This document shows positions 1-8,113 of a DNA stretch of 64,000 nucleotides, piece after piece. Position 1 is the stretch's first letter. Each line of letters begins with the position of its first letter. The DNA lies in the NCBI RefSeq assembly GCF_900107195.1, contig NZ_FNPB01000013.1, positions 1 through 64,000 on the forward strand, given 5' to 3'. A program made the position numbers and the translations under genes. The notes beneath the pieces are model-generated. The model ran no database searches and had not been told where the DNA came from. It saw only the letters and a program-made list of their open reading frames with translations. The DNA comes from Halobellus clavatus. Its GTDB lineage: Archaea > Halobacteriota > Halobacteria > Halobacteriales > Haloferacaceae.

Positions 1-533
1 TCGGTCAGCTCCTGGCCGTCCTCGAAACGCCGGTACAATTTTTCGATGTCGGGGTTGTACTCAACCGAGATCGAGACGTCCACGTTGGTCGCCCGCCCCG
101 ACGACTGAAAGAGTTTGTCGACGTTCGCTCCCTGGAGGACGCCGTGCTCGATACACGCTTCGAGCCGGAGGCGATCCCTGTCGAGCCCGAGGTAGCCGAA
201 CGCGACCATCGCAGCGAGCGTGTCGTCGGTCTCCTCGGAGCCAAGTTCTGCGAAGATCTTCTCGCGCTCATCCGATCCCAAGAACAAACTCAGTAGCACG
301 AAGTCCTGGAGCCCGTTGACGACCCGCTCGCGGATCTCCTGCCGCCGGTTCGCGTCCGTCTGCGGTTGGGCGTACTCCTTGAGCCCACAGAGGTACTCTC
401 GGTCGGTCGGAGTGAGTATCCCCCGTGGTCGATCCTCGGGCGTGAGCACCGGCTCACGTTCGCTGTCGTCATCTGTGACGTCGTCGACGCCGGTGAACAG
501 TTCGTCGGTCCGTCCGTTCGAGTCCTCAACCAT
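1..533 (-). CDS. Haloarchaeal protein of unknown function, 3' end beyond window
   Basis: Reading the minus strand from an ATG at 531-533 gives an open frame of about 177 codons that leaves the window at base 1 without a stop. The first 35 residues are acidic and disordered; a segment around residues 38-75 (GILTPTDREYLCGLKEY, then basic RRQEIRERV) resembles a domain I recall from haloarchaeal proviral and plasmid proteins. No catalytic motif is visible. An AT-rich box near 563-571 on the minus strand could be its promoter. The link to mobile DNA is inferred from the neighbouring integrases. The stop codon and full length cannot be seen. Confidence 0.7.
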   Translation of the reverse strand, partial: MVEDSNGRTDELFTGVDDVTDDDSEREPVLTPEDRPRGILTPTDREYLCGLKEYAQPQTDANRRQEIRERVVNGLQDFVLLSLFLGSDEREKIFAELGSEETDDTLAAMVAFGYLGLDRDRLRLEACIEHGVLQGANVDKLFQSSGRATNVDVSISVEYNPDIEKLYRRFEDGQELT

Positions 534-779
534 ACTTAGGCTATTATCGACTAATTCTAAATAACTTTTCACCCGTTAATACTTTGTTGGGCCGAGCCGA
601 ATACCGTACCTGGACGGAGAAGATGACGATCATATTCACACGCAAAACGGTTCCTCGACCAACTTCTGCACAACCGAGGTCGGTCGGGAGGCGACTGGCA
701 CCGAACTCGGAGATACATCCGAATAATCAGTTCCGGAGTCGCCGAGTAACCTTCATTTACAGGCTCTATACTGGTAGAA

Positions 780-1090
780 TGCGCTCCACGATCCCACTCA
801 ACGATTACCAATTCCCCGACCAACATCCGTCGTCATCGACGGGCGATCTGGGATGGAATTGGTGGGCCAATTCCGAAAAATTGGTCGGAGAATGGACGAC
901 TGGAACCGTCGAACTGGCTGTTCGGGGGAAACAGACTACGCGTGATTTGGAACCCTCCGAAGCCACCCCGATAACAGACGCCCCCGGCTCCGAAATTGAT
1001 CGGGCCGCCCAAGGCGATACCGGAGTAACGACTCGCCTGGTCCCCATTTCGGGGAGTGCGAAATCCCGCACTGGAGGGATCGGCGCGTGA
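780..1090 (+). CDS. Possible small gene coupled to integrase 1
   Basis: This 103-codon frame starts at an ATG at 780, with an AT-rich stretch about 25 nt upstream that would suit a leaderless transcript, and ends in a TGA that overlaps the GTG start of the integrase (GTGA at 1087-1090). That overlap is typical of translationally coupled genes. The product has no recognised domain. Third-position GC is only moderate, and the frame contains a perfect inverted repeat (855-874), so the stretch may instead be a regulatory region. I cannot decide between a gene and a cis-acting leader. Confidence 0.35.
855..874. repeat. Perfect inverted repeat in the integrase upstream region
   Basis: GGAATTGG (855-862) and CCAATTCC (867-874) are perfect reverse complements separated by TGGG. 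A further AATTGGTCGG follows at 879-888. The half site CCAATT belongs to a family of near-identical motifs repeated through the integrase 5' region. It may be a recombinase or repressor binding site; this is inference. Confidence 0.6.
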
Positions 1091-2451
1091 CCGACCCGAC
1101 CGAGACTCCCGACGACGCCGACGACGCAGACCAATTAGCGGAAGCCCCCGACCAATTACAGGAGGATCCCGACCAATCGAACACGGACCCCAACAGCAAA
1201 AGCCGAGAACTGCGGACCGACGGCGGGACGGTCGCCACCGGATCGGCCAATCTCGACCAATCCACTCGGATCGAAACACCGGAGAATCCGGCCAATCAGG
1301 GAACACCCAGCGTCGACACGACCTCGGCCCCGCAAACAGGTTCCAGTCACGACCGTACCGCAACTCCGCCGACAAACGATCCCGAAGAGCCGACCAATTC
1401 CGAGTCCAACGGGGTCCGAGACGGAGACGAGTTGTTCTCGGGGCCTGCCCCGGTGAACGACGTCCTCGATTTCTATCTCGAAACCAACCCGTGGGGCGTG
1501 TCGCAGGGAACCATCAGTTCTTATCGTTCGCGACTGGGACACTTCCGCCAATTCTGCGCGGAGGAAGACATCGAGAACCTTCGAGAGCTCCAGCCGTCCC
1601 ATATGGACGAGTACCACAACTACCTCCGCAAGCAACCCCAGCTCGAAGCCCGCTCCTCGATCAAGGGCTGTCTGTCGGCGCTTCGGAAGTTCATCCGGTA
1701 CTGCGAGCGGCGCGGCGTGGTCGACGGTGGCTTCCACAAGCTCATCATCCTCCCGACGCTCTCCAATGGCGGGGGGAAGGACGAAACGTGGCTCTCTCAC
1801 GACGACGCCAAGGAGATTATCGACTACCTGGGGAAGTTCGAACCGTTCTCGAAGGCCCACGTGATCTGGACCCTCCTCGCCGAAACGGGGATTCGGCAGT
1901 CCACGCTGTACGCCTTCGACCTCGACGATTACGACGCGACCGACCGGTACATCGAGGCGGTCAACCGCGAGGACACGGGCACGCGATTGAAGAACGGCGC
2001 CAAGGGAGAACGCGAAATCACAATATCGAGTGAGGCGGCCCAGGTTCTCGATGGATACATCCAGGCGAATCGGAACGCTGTAACCGACGAATACGGCAGG
2101 GAACCACTACTAACGACCAAGAATGGCCGTCTCCAAAAGAGTACGATTCGCAAGTACGCGTACGCCTGGTCCCGGCCGTGTGCGATTGGGAAGGACTGCC
2201 CGGTCGGGGAGCACCCAGAGACGTGTGAGGCGGCACAGACGAACAATGACGCGTACAAGTGTCCGGAGTCGGTTTCACCACATCCGATCCGTCGGGGCTA
2301 TATTACTCACCTCCGAGCCAACGGCGTCCCCACCGAGGACGTGATCTCGAAACGGTGTGACGCCAATCCGGATACGATCGAACAGTGGTACGATATGAGT
2401 ACGAAAGCAGAACGTCGTGAGGCGCGGCGTGCCTTCGTTGAGGACCTCTAA
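1087..2451 (+). CDS. Tyrosine recombinase/integrase (integrase 1)
   Basis: Site-specific recombinase of the phage integrase (XerC/D-like) family. Residues 1-110 are an acidic, Gln/Asn-rich extension. A SAM-like core-binding domain follows (about 120-215), then the catalytic domain, with Arg270 in TGIRQS, the HxxR box as His399-Arg402 in SPHPIRRG, and nucleophile Tyr435. Between the first Arg and the HxxR box lies a four-cysteine cluster, Cys365-x5-Cys371-x8-Cys380-x11-Cys392, also present in integrase 2 at 3762. The GTG start is the first start in frame and overlaps the stop of the preceding small ORF; the acidic tail makes the exact start uncertain. The gene probably served integration of the element at this end of the window. 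Confidence 0.88.
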   Translation: MTDPTETPDDADDADQLAEAPDQLQEDPDQSNTDPNSKSRELRTDGGTVATGSANLDQSTRIETPENPANQGTPSVDTTSAPQTGSSHDRTATPPTNDPEEPTNSESNGVRDGDELFSGPAPVNDVLDFYLETNPWGVSQGTISSYRSRLGHFRQFCAEEDIENLRELQPSHMDEYHNYLRKQPQLEARSSIKGCLSALRKFIRYCERRGVVDGGFHKLIILPTLSNGGGKDETWLSHDDAKEIIDYLGKFEPFSKAHVIWTLLAETGIRQSTLYAFDLDDYDATDRYIEAVNREDTGTRLKNGAKGEREITISSEAAQVLDGYIQANRNAVTDEYGREPLLTTKNGRLQKSTIRKYAYAWSRPCAIGKDCPVGEHPETCEAAQTNNDAYKCPESVSPHPIRRGYITHLRANGVPTEDVISKRCDANPDTIEQWYDMSTKAERREARRAFVEDL

Positions 2452-2656
2452 CGGTCGCCGGGACGGGTTCGTTGTCACCGTGAGGAGGTGAATTCCATCT
2501 TCGAATAGCCGATCGAGCGCTGTCCAGAGTATCTCCGTTGGAATTCAGTTCTCGAACTCGGCGTGTTGATGATTGCAAAGAGGTAGGCTAATCAAGCAAC
2601 CATAGAACGGGCCGAATTATATCATCTAACCTACTATTTGTCCCGTATTCGCCAAG

Positions 2657-2668
2657 GTATTTAAATAC
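2657..2668 (+). promoter_or_regulatory. Palindromic TATA box of the wHTH gene
   Basis: GTATTTAAATAC is a perfect 12-bp palindrome centred about 29 nt before the ATG at 2692, the position expected for a TATA element of a leaderless haloarchaeal transcript. The symmetry would let an autoregulator bind over the TATA box, but no direct evidence of that is visible. Confidence 0.6.
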
Positions 2669-2691
2669 TAAACGGGCGATTATGAGACAAT

Positions 2692-3618
2692 ATGATAAGA
2701 GAACGAGAGCTCCGGGTTCTCATAGCACTTGACACCCCAAAGGGTCGTCAGGAGCTGGCGGACGAACTAGATTACCGAGAGGACACAGTATCGGCTGCTC
2801 TCAACGACTTGGCTCAGCGTGATCTCATCGACAAAGAGCGGGAGGGAAACAGAATCATTGCCAAACCGAGTAATGCGCGCTGTGTTGAGGTGTTTCAGTC
2901 CCTCACACAATCGAATCCGCACGTTGATTTCCCGGATTTGCTCACCCCTTCGATGGTGAATATCTTGTACTATTTGAGTAGTGACGATGCGTGGACGGCA
3001 ACCGAACTGGCAGAGCAAACAGGCCACGCACGGGCAACGATCTATCGCGGACTCAGGACGCTCACGAATCGAGCGATGGCTGTCAAGCAGCATAGTCGAT
3101 ACAGGCTTACCGATGCGTTCAACGATCTCCACGTCTTTGCATACGAACTCCAGCATCACACCCACCTCGTCCGAATTAGACAAGATGTTGGAAGCGGAAC
3201 GATCGTATGGGAGTCACACGAGGAGTTTCTCGTTCGCACCGATACTGATGTCGAACACCCTGACTACTACCGGACAGGTCTCGATGCCTTTGCCGAGTAC
3301 GGACTCCAATTTTTCACGACATCCGAACGGTACTACTTCTATTCAGAGGATCGTGAATCGCTGGGGCCGGAAGACCTGTTCTGCCACCTGCTCCTCATCG
3401 AAAATGACTCTCGCCACCGGAAATACGTCTTCTTGCTCGCGGCGAAGATGGAACTCTCACCAGAGCGTCTGCAAACGACCGCGGGTGACTACGGGATCAC
3501 GGAAACCGTCGAATCGCTGGTGGAGTTTCTGGAGACAGAAGGCGAGAAGTCGTCTCCAGCAACGCCTCAGTGGGCAGAATTCGAAGCACTGGCCGATGAG
3601 TACGAAGTCGAGCTATGA
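2692..3618 (+). CDS. Two-winged-helix transcriptional regulator-like protein
   Basis: The 308-residue protein starts with a winged helix (about 5-58, with KGRQELADELDYREDTVSAA as the recognition region). A second winged helix lies near 85-145 (TATELAEQTGHARATIYRGL). The C-terminal half (about 150-305) is unrecognised and may bind a partner or ligand. GC and codon use differ from the core chromosome further right, supporting foreign origin. An ATG at 3615 overlaps its stop codon (ATGA), so it once had a co-translated partner, now apparently a remnant. A regulator or antitoxin of a two-gene accessory module is plausible but unproven. Confidence 0.75.
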   Translation: MIRERELRVLIALDTPKGRQELADELDYREDTVSAALNDLAQRDLIDKEREGNRIIAKPSNARCVEVFQSLTQSNPHVDFPDLLTPSMVNILYYLSSDDAWTATELAEQTGHARATIYRGLRTLTNRAMAVKQHSRYRLTDAFNDLHVFAYELQHHTHLVRIRQDVGSGTIVWESHEEFLVRTDTDVEHPDYYRTGLDAFAEYGLQFFTTSERYYFYSEDRESLGPEDLFCHLLLIENDSRHRKYVFLLAAKMELSPERLQTTAGDYGITETVESLVEFLETEGEKSSPATPQWAEFEALADEYEVEL

Positions 3619-3734
3619 CCAGAGAAGCCACTCTCGGCGGAGATGCGATTCGGGGTGTCAGAGAAGGCACCCCACACGCCAATAGGCTCAACTCGGACGA
3701 TTGCTATCCTTCTCGTCTCACTATTTGCGGGTGA
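3615..3734 (+). pseudogene. Short remnant of a gene coupled to the wHTH regulator
   Basis: An ATG overlapping the regulator's stop opens a 39-codon frame beginning MTREATL and ending at a TGA at 3732-3734. The overlap suggests a second operon gene. The frame is too short for a toxin or enzyme, and the remaining bases up to the convergent integrase hold no continuation I can identify. I read it as the 5' stub of a gene lost by recombination or frameshift; it could also be chance. From memory, such two-wHTH genes in haloarchaea can precede a nucleotidyltransferase-like gene, which would need a homology search. Confidence 0.35.
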
Positions 3735-3761
3735 TGCAACGAAAACCGCGCAGCACGACAG

Positions 3762-4775
3762 CTAGATATTCCCCAGATACGACCGCCGCTGTTCCATTCG
3801 CTCCCGTTCGGACCGCTCGTCGTAATGCTTCTCAATCACTCGTTCGGAGACGTCAGCACGACCTGAAACGGCCTGCGACGGGACGTCCGACCGTAGCCAG
3901 TGAGTGATCGATCCGCGCCGGAACGGGTGGGGTGAGACCGATTCGGGACAGGTACTGACCCGACTGTGATCGGTCGCGTCACAAGTCTTCGGATCTCGCC
4001 CGAGCGGACACGTTCCGTCGTGCCGACACGGTTGTGTCCACTTGTACGCATACCTCGAGATCGTGCTCCCAGCGATACGCCCCTTCGAGGTCGTAATGAG
4101 CGGCTCTCGGCCGTAGTCGTCCGTGACGTCGGGACGTTTGTGCTCGATCCAGTCGTCGAGAAGATCGGCGATCGACTCCGAGATGGCGACGTGACGCTGG
4201 GACTTCGTCTTGTTCTTGAGCGGCGTGTCGGTGTCGGGTCGGTGTTTGAACTGCAGATACCGCTCGTCAGCATCGTAATCCTGAAGATCGAGAGATCGGA
4301 CGGCCCCCTTCCGAGCCATCGTGTGCCACATTACTGCGAGCGTCACGTGTGCCCGGCTGCAGTAGTGGTATCGTTCGAGGTTATTCAGGACCGATTGGGC
4401 GGTCTGAGAGTCGAGTTGCTCGTGTCGCGCCATATCCGTGTCTTTGACAGCGGGCGACTGAACGCGCTGGGAGAGTCCACTCTCGACGGCCTCGATGCTC
4501 TCACACCAGCGGATGAAGACGCGAGTGGTGTCCATCATCCCCTTCTCCGTCGCTGGCGCCCAGTCACTGTCCTTGCGACCCTCGATCTGGTACTCCTTGA
4601 TGAGGCGGCCCGTGAGTTCGTTCAGGTTGGTGATCTCCCGCTCGTCGAGCCACTCGACGAACGAAGAGAGGCGCGACCGGTGGTTGATGATGGTGCCCCG
4701 AGAGAGGTTTCCTCTGCGATCTTCGAGGTACAATTCGAGTGCTTTGCTCGGGTCGATAGGTTCTAACTCCGACAT
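3762..4775 (-). CDS. Tyrosine recombinase/integrase (integrase 2)
   Basis: A 337-residue recombinase related to integrase 1 but without the acidic N-terminal extension. The core-binding domain is about residues 8-100 (SRGTIINHRSRLSSFVEWL). Catalytic residues are Arg155 in HTMARKG, His283-Arg286 in SPHPFRRG and Tyr318. Cys250-x5-Cys256-x8-Cys265-x10-Cys276 matches the cluster in integrase 1. The ATG at 4775 is preferred over an in-frame GTG at 4784 because an AT-rich box lies about 25 nt upstream on the minus strand. It converges on the wHTH gene and marks the right side of the accessory segment. Confidence 0.87.
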   Translation of the reverse strand: MSELEPIDPSKALELYLEDRRGNLSRGTIINHRSRLSSFVEWLDEREITNLNELTGRLIKEYQIEGRKDSDWAPATEKGMMDTTRVFIRWCESIEAVESGLSQRVQSPAVKDTDMARHEQLDSQTAQSVLNNLERYHYCSRAHVTLAVMWHTMARKGAVRSLDLQDYDADERYLQFKHRPDTDTPLKNKTKSQRHVAISESIADLLDDWIEHKRPDVTDDYGREPLITTSKGRIAGSTISRYAYKWTQPCRHDGTCPLGRDPKTCDATDHSRVSTCPESVSPHPFRRGSITHWLRSDVPSQAVSGRADVSERVIEKHYDERSERERMEQRRSYLGNI

Positions 4776-4979
4776 ATATATCACTTTTCTTATCTTAGCA
4801 AATCACCAGACAACACCGGAGTAACGGATCGTATTGTCAAGGCCAGAGCCCTGCAGATACTCTCACGCTTCATCACGAACTGAATACGGGGGGATGGCGT
4901 CGCCCGGCGCGTGATTCTGCGACCCCGCGGTGTCCCATCGTACTACATAATTGAACCGAAACGTTTGCAAGGGGAGAGA

Positions 4980-6227
4980 ATGAAGAGGAGCAGGAGCAGA
5001 GTCCCTCCGCGAAAGACGCCCTACAAGACGATGAACTGGTCCTCCATCCCCAGAGTGCTAGTCGTACTGTCCCTCCTCATCAGCGGTGCCGGTGCCGCGA
5101 TCACGCCGGTCGCTGCCGCACCGGCGATCCAGGTGTCGTCGGTCACGGTGACGCCCGACGATCCCAACACCGGCGAACAGGTCACGATCGAGACCGAAAT
5201 CTCGAATCTCCAAGAGAGTGACACCACGGTCACGATAACCGACATCTACGTCCGGAAACCCGGCACGACGACCGAGTACGCACGCGTCGAGGATCTTGGC
5301 TCGGTTGCGCCCGGCGGATCGGTCTCGATCCCGATGTCGACGACATTCGAGACGTCCGGCCAGAAACGCCTCACTGTCAGTGTCGCTGTGCGGTACAACA
5401 ACGGCAACAGCTTCCAGCGATACAACTACCCGATCTACATCGACGTGAGTGAACCGAACGTGAAGGCCGAGCTGACAGCCGGGCCCGGGGCCAATGGGTC
5501 CGGCACCAGTGTCTCGCTCACGAACTACGGGAACGCAAACCTCACTGACGTGGAACTCACGGCGAGCGTCGACGGTGAGCAGATCGATCGGAACTTCCTG
5601 TTCGACGTCGAACCCGGTGCGAGCCAGTCGACCACCTTCGACACCGACGACCTCGCGAGCGATCAGCTGACGGTCACCGCACAGTACGAAGCCGCCGGTG
5701 GGTCTCACAACACCACGCTGGCCGTCGATCTCGACGAGAACGCGCCGGTCCGCGGCGACGTTCGCCTGACGAGCGTCGAGGCGACACAGACCGGAAGCGG
5801 CCTCCGGATCGAGGGCGACGCCGCCAACCTCGGGACCACGGACGCGGAGTCGGTCCTCGTCCGGATTCCGGAGACGGACACGGTGCGACCGGTCGCCCCG
5901 TCCGGCGAGTACTTCGTCGGTGCGGTCGAGGGCAGCGAATTCGCCACGTTCGAACTCACTGCGTCGACCCCGCCAAATACGTCGGTGTCCGAAGTTCCCG
6001 TCGAGATCACCTACGTCGTCGACGACGAGCGCGTGACGAAGACCCAGCAGTTACAGGTGGACCCCGCGCCCGCGATGTCGCTCGGAGCCGGTCAAGCCGC
6101 CGGTGGAAGCGGACCGGGTGGTGCCGGACCGCCGGGAGGCTCCGGCGGCCTGCCGCTCACGCTGATCGGCGGTGCCGTCGTGGTTCTCGTCCTCGTTGGA
6201 GCCGGGGTCTACCGCTGGCGACAATGA
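4980..6227 (+). CDS. Secreted, C-terminally anchored CARDB/NEW3-type protein of an ABC exporter operon
   Basis: The frame encodes an N-terminal signal sequence (hydrophobic VLVVLSLLISGAGAA, with an Ala-rich cleavage region), several beta-sandwich repeats with CARDB/COG1361-like phrasing (VTVTPDDPNTGEQVTIE near the N-terminus), a Gly/Pro-rich linker and one C-terminal membrane helix ending YRWRQ. It is thus exported and anchored facing outward. I place the start at ATG 4980 because an AT box (about 4943-4950) fits a short leader; ATG 5031, directly before the signal peptide, is the alternative. Its stop overlaps the ABC ATPase start (ATGA), so the three genes form one operon. It is probably the extracytoplasmic partner of the MacB-like transporter; substrate unknown. 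Confidence 0.82.
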   Translation: MKRSRSRVPPRKTPYKTMNWSSIPRVLVVLSLLISGAGAAITPVAAAPAIQVSSVTVTPDDPNTGEQVTIETEISNLQESDTTVTITDIYVRKPGTTTEYARVEDLGSVAPGGSVSIPMSTTFETSGQKRLTVSVAVRYNNGNSFQRYNYPIYIDVSEPNVKAELTAGPGANGSGTSVSLTNYGNANLTDVELTASVDGEQIDRNFLFDVEPGASQSTTFDTDDLASDQLTVTAQYEAAGGSHNTTLAVDLDENAPVRGDVRLTSVEATQTGSGLRIEGDAANLGTTDAESVLVRIPETDTVRPVAPSGEYFVGAVEGSEFATFELTASTPPNTSVSEVPVEITYVVDDERVTKTQQLQVDPAPAMSLGAGQAAGGSGPGGAGPPGGSGGLPLTLIGGAVVVLVLVGAGVYRWRQ

Positions 6228-6895
6228 GCACGAGCGTCATCGAACTCGATGGCGTCGTGAAGCGCTACCAGAGCGGTGAGGAGACGATCGAGGCGCTGAA
6301 GGGCGTCGACTTTACCGCAAACCGCGGCGAGATGGTGACCGTGATCGGGCCCTCCGGTTCGGGCAAGAGCACGATGCTCAATATGATCGGCCTGCTCGAT
6401 ACGCCGAGCGAAGGGAGCGTCCACCTCGACGGCCGCGACGTGACGGACTTCAGCGAGGACGAACTCACCGAGGAACGCCGCTCGGGGATCGGCTTCGTCT
6501 TCCAGGCGTTTCACCTGCTTCCGATGCTGACCGCGACCGAGAACGTCGAACTCCCCTCGATGTGGGACACCGACGTCGACCGGCGTGACCGGGCGATCGA
6601 TCTCCTCGGACGCGTCGGTCTCAGCGATCGGTTGAGTCACACGCCGGATCAGCTATCGGGGGGACAACAACAGCGCGTCGCCATCGCGCGGGCGCTGATC
6701 AACGAACCCGACATTCTGCTCGCCGACGAGCCGACTGGCAACCTCGATCAGGACACCGGCGCGACCATCCTCGACGAACTCACGCGTCTCAAAGAGGAGG
6801 AAGACATCGCCATCGTGGCGGTCACCCACGACGAGCAGTTGGTCGAGTACGCCGATCGCGAAGTCAACCTCGTCGATGGGGAGATCGGAGAATGA
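6224..6895 (+). CDS. ABC transporter ATP-binding protein, LolD/MacB type
   Basis: The 223-residue nucleotide-binding subunit has Walker A GPSGSGKS (about 42-49), signature LSGGQQQR (144-151), and Walker B ILLADEP followed by TGNLD. Length and motifs fit the LolD/FtsE/MacB class, which powers mechanotransmission rather than classical import. The gene overlaps the preceding secreted-protein gene and the following permease gene by four bases each (ATGA), so they are translationally coupled. It acts on the inner face of the membrane with the FtsX-type permease. Confidence 0.95.
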   Translation: MSTSVIELDGVVKRYQSGEETIEALKGVDFTANRGEMVTVIGPSGSGKSTMLNMIGLLDTPSEGSVHLDGRDVTDFSEDELTEERRSGIGFVFQAFHLLPMLTATENVELPSMWDTDVDRRDRAIDLLGRVGLSDRLSHTPDQLSGGQQQRVAIARALINEPDILLADEPTGNLDQDTGATILDELTRLKEEEDIAIVAVTHDEQLVEYADREVNLVDGEIGE

Positions 6896-8037
6896 GCATC
6901 AGGGACCTGCTGTGGCAACTGCCGAGCGTCGGAATGGCCTGGCGGAACCTCGGGCGGAGCCGGGTCCGCACGGCGCTGGCGACGCTCGGCATCATCATCG
7001 GCGTCGTCGCGATCGCCTCGCTCGGGATGGCTGGCGTCGCGATCCAGCAGCAGGCGACGTCGAATCTCGGCGGGATCGCCGACGAGGTGACGATCAGGTC
7101 CGGCACGGACAGCACCACCGACGGCGTCACCCAGGAGCAGGTGGATCGCATCCGAGACGTCGCCGGCGACGCCACCGTCATCCCCGAGAAGACGAACAGC
7201 ACCACGCTGACGGCGCGTGACGGGAGTGAGCGGTTCGTGAGCGTCACCGGATTGACGCGTGCGAGCACCCTGTATGAGGTCTCTTCGGGCGACAACCCCG
7301 ATCGGCTCCGGTCCGGGGCGTTGCTCACGAACAGCACCGCACGACAGCTCGGGCTCGAAATCGGCGACCCCGTCGAGTACGACGGCCAACTCTATCGGAT
7401 CAGGGGGCTGATCGAGTCCGGCGGCGGCGGCTTCGGTGGGGGCAGCGAACTCGTCCTCCCGCTCTCAGCGCTCAGAGACCAGAACTACTACGACTCGGTG
7501 ACGATCGTCGCGTCCGACGGCGACGAGGCGCAGCGGATCTCCGACGCGGTCGAAACGCGGTTCAACGAGGGCGACGAGGAGATCCTGAGCGTCACCAGTT
7601 TCGCGAGCATCCAGGAGAACGTCGGGTCGTTTCTGGATACGCTGAACCTCGCGCTGCTCGGGATCGGCTCGATTTCGCTGATCGTCGCGAGCGTCGCGAT
7701 TCTCAACGTGATGTTGATGAGTACGATCGAACGCCGCGGCGAAATCGGCGTCCTCCGCGCAGTCGGTATCCGCCGTGGGGAAGTCTTGCGGATGATCCTC
7801 GCCGAGGCCGCGTTTCTGGGCATCATCGGCGGGTTCGTCGGCGCAGCGCTCTCGCTGGGCGTCGGCCTCGTCGCTTTCGAGGTCCTCGCCGGGGACGCGA
7901 CGCTCGTGTTCGGCTGGGCGAGCGTCCGCTACCTCCTGCTCGGCTTCGGCTTCGCGGTCGTCGCCAGCCTGCTGAGCGGGCTCTACCCGGCGTGGAAGGC
8001 CGCGAACGACCCACCCGTCGAGGCACTTCGGAGCTGA
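6892..8037 (+). CDS. ABC transporter permease, FtsX/MacB type
   Basis: The 381-residue protein has the MacB topology: one membrane helix near residues 24-46 (TALATLGIIIGVVAIASLGM), a large extracytoplasmic domain of roughly 200 residues, then three membrane helices in the C-terminal FtsX domain (from about 255). The segment ERRGEIGVLRAVGIRRGEV is the typical cytoplasmic loop of this family. With the upstream ATPase and secreted protein it should form an outward-facing transporter or envelope-remodelling complex. The substrate cannot be read from sequence. Confidence 0.93.
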   Translation: MSIRDLLWQLPSVGMAWRNLGRSRVRTALATLGIIIGVVAIASLGMAGVAIQQQATSNLGGIADEVTIRSGTDSTTDGVTQEQVDRIRDVAGDATVIPEKTNSTTLTARDGSERFVSVTGLTRASTLYEVSSGDNPDRLRSGALLTNSTARQLGLEIGDPVEYDGQLYRIRGLIESGGGGFGGGSELVLPLSALRDQNYYDSVTIVASDGDEAQRISDAVETRFNEGDEEILSVTSFASIQENVGSFLDTLNLALLGIGSISLIVASVAILNVMLMSTIERRGEIGVLRAVGIRRGEVLRMILAEAAFLGIIGGFVGAALSLGVGLVAFEVLAGDATLVFGWASVRYLLLGFGFAVVASLLSGLYPAWKAANDPPVEALRS

Positions 8038-8113
8038 GGTGTGAGAACTGGCTCCAGTCGTCGGCCGAACCGTCGCGCTTTTGCCCGCAGATCCGGTAAC
8101 TGAGAGCGACTGG

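Noticed and set aside
4911-4979. Longer GTG start of the CARDB protein
   Set aside because: The extra residues precede the likely promoter-proximal start and lack signal-peptide character; the AT box at 4943-4950 lies within them.
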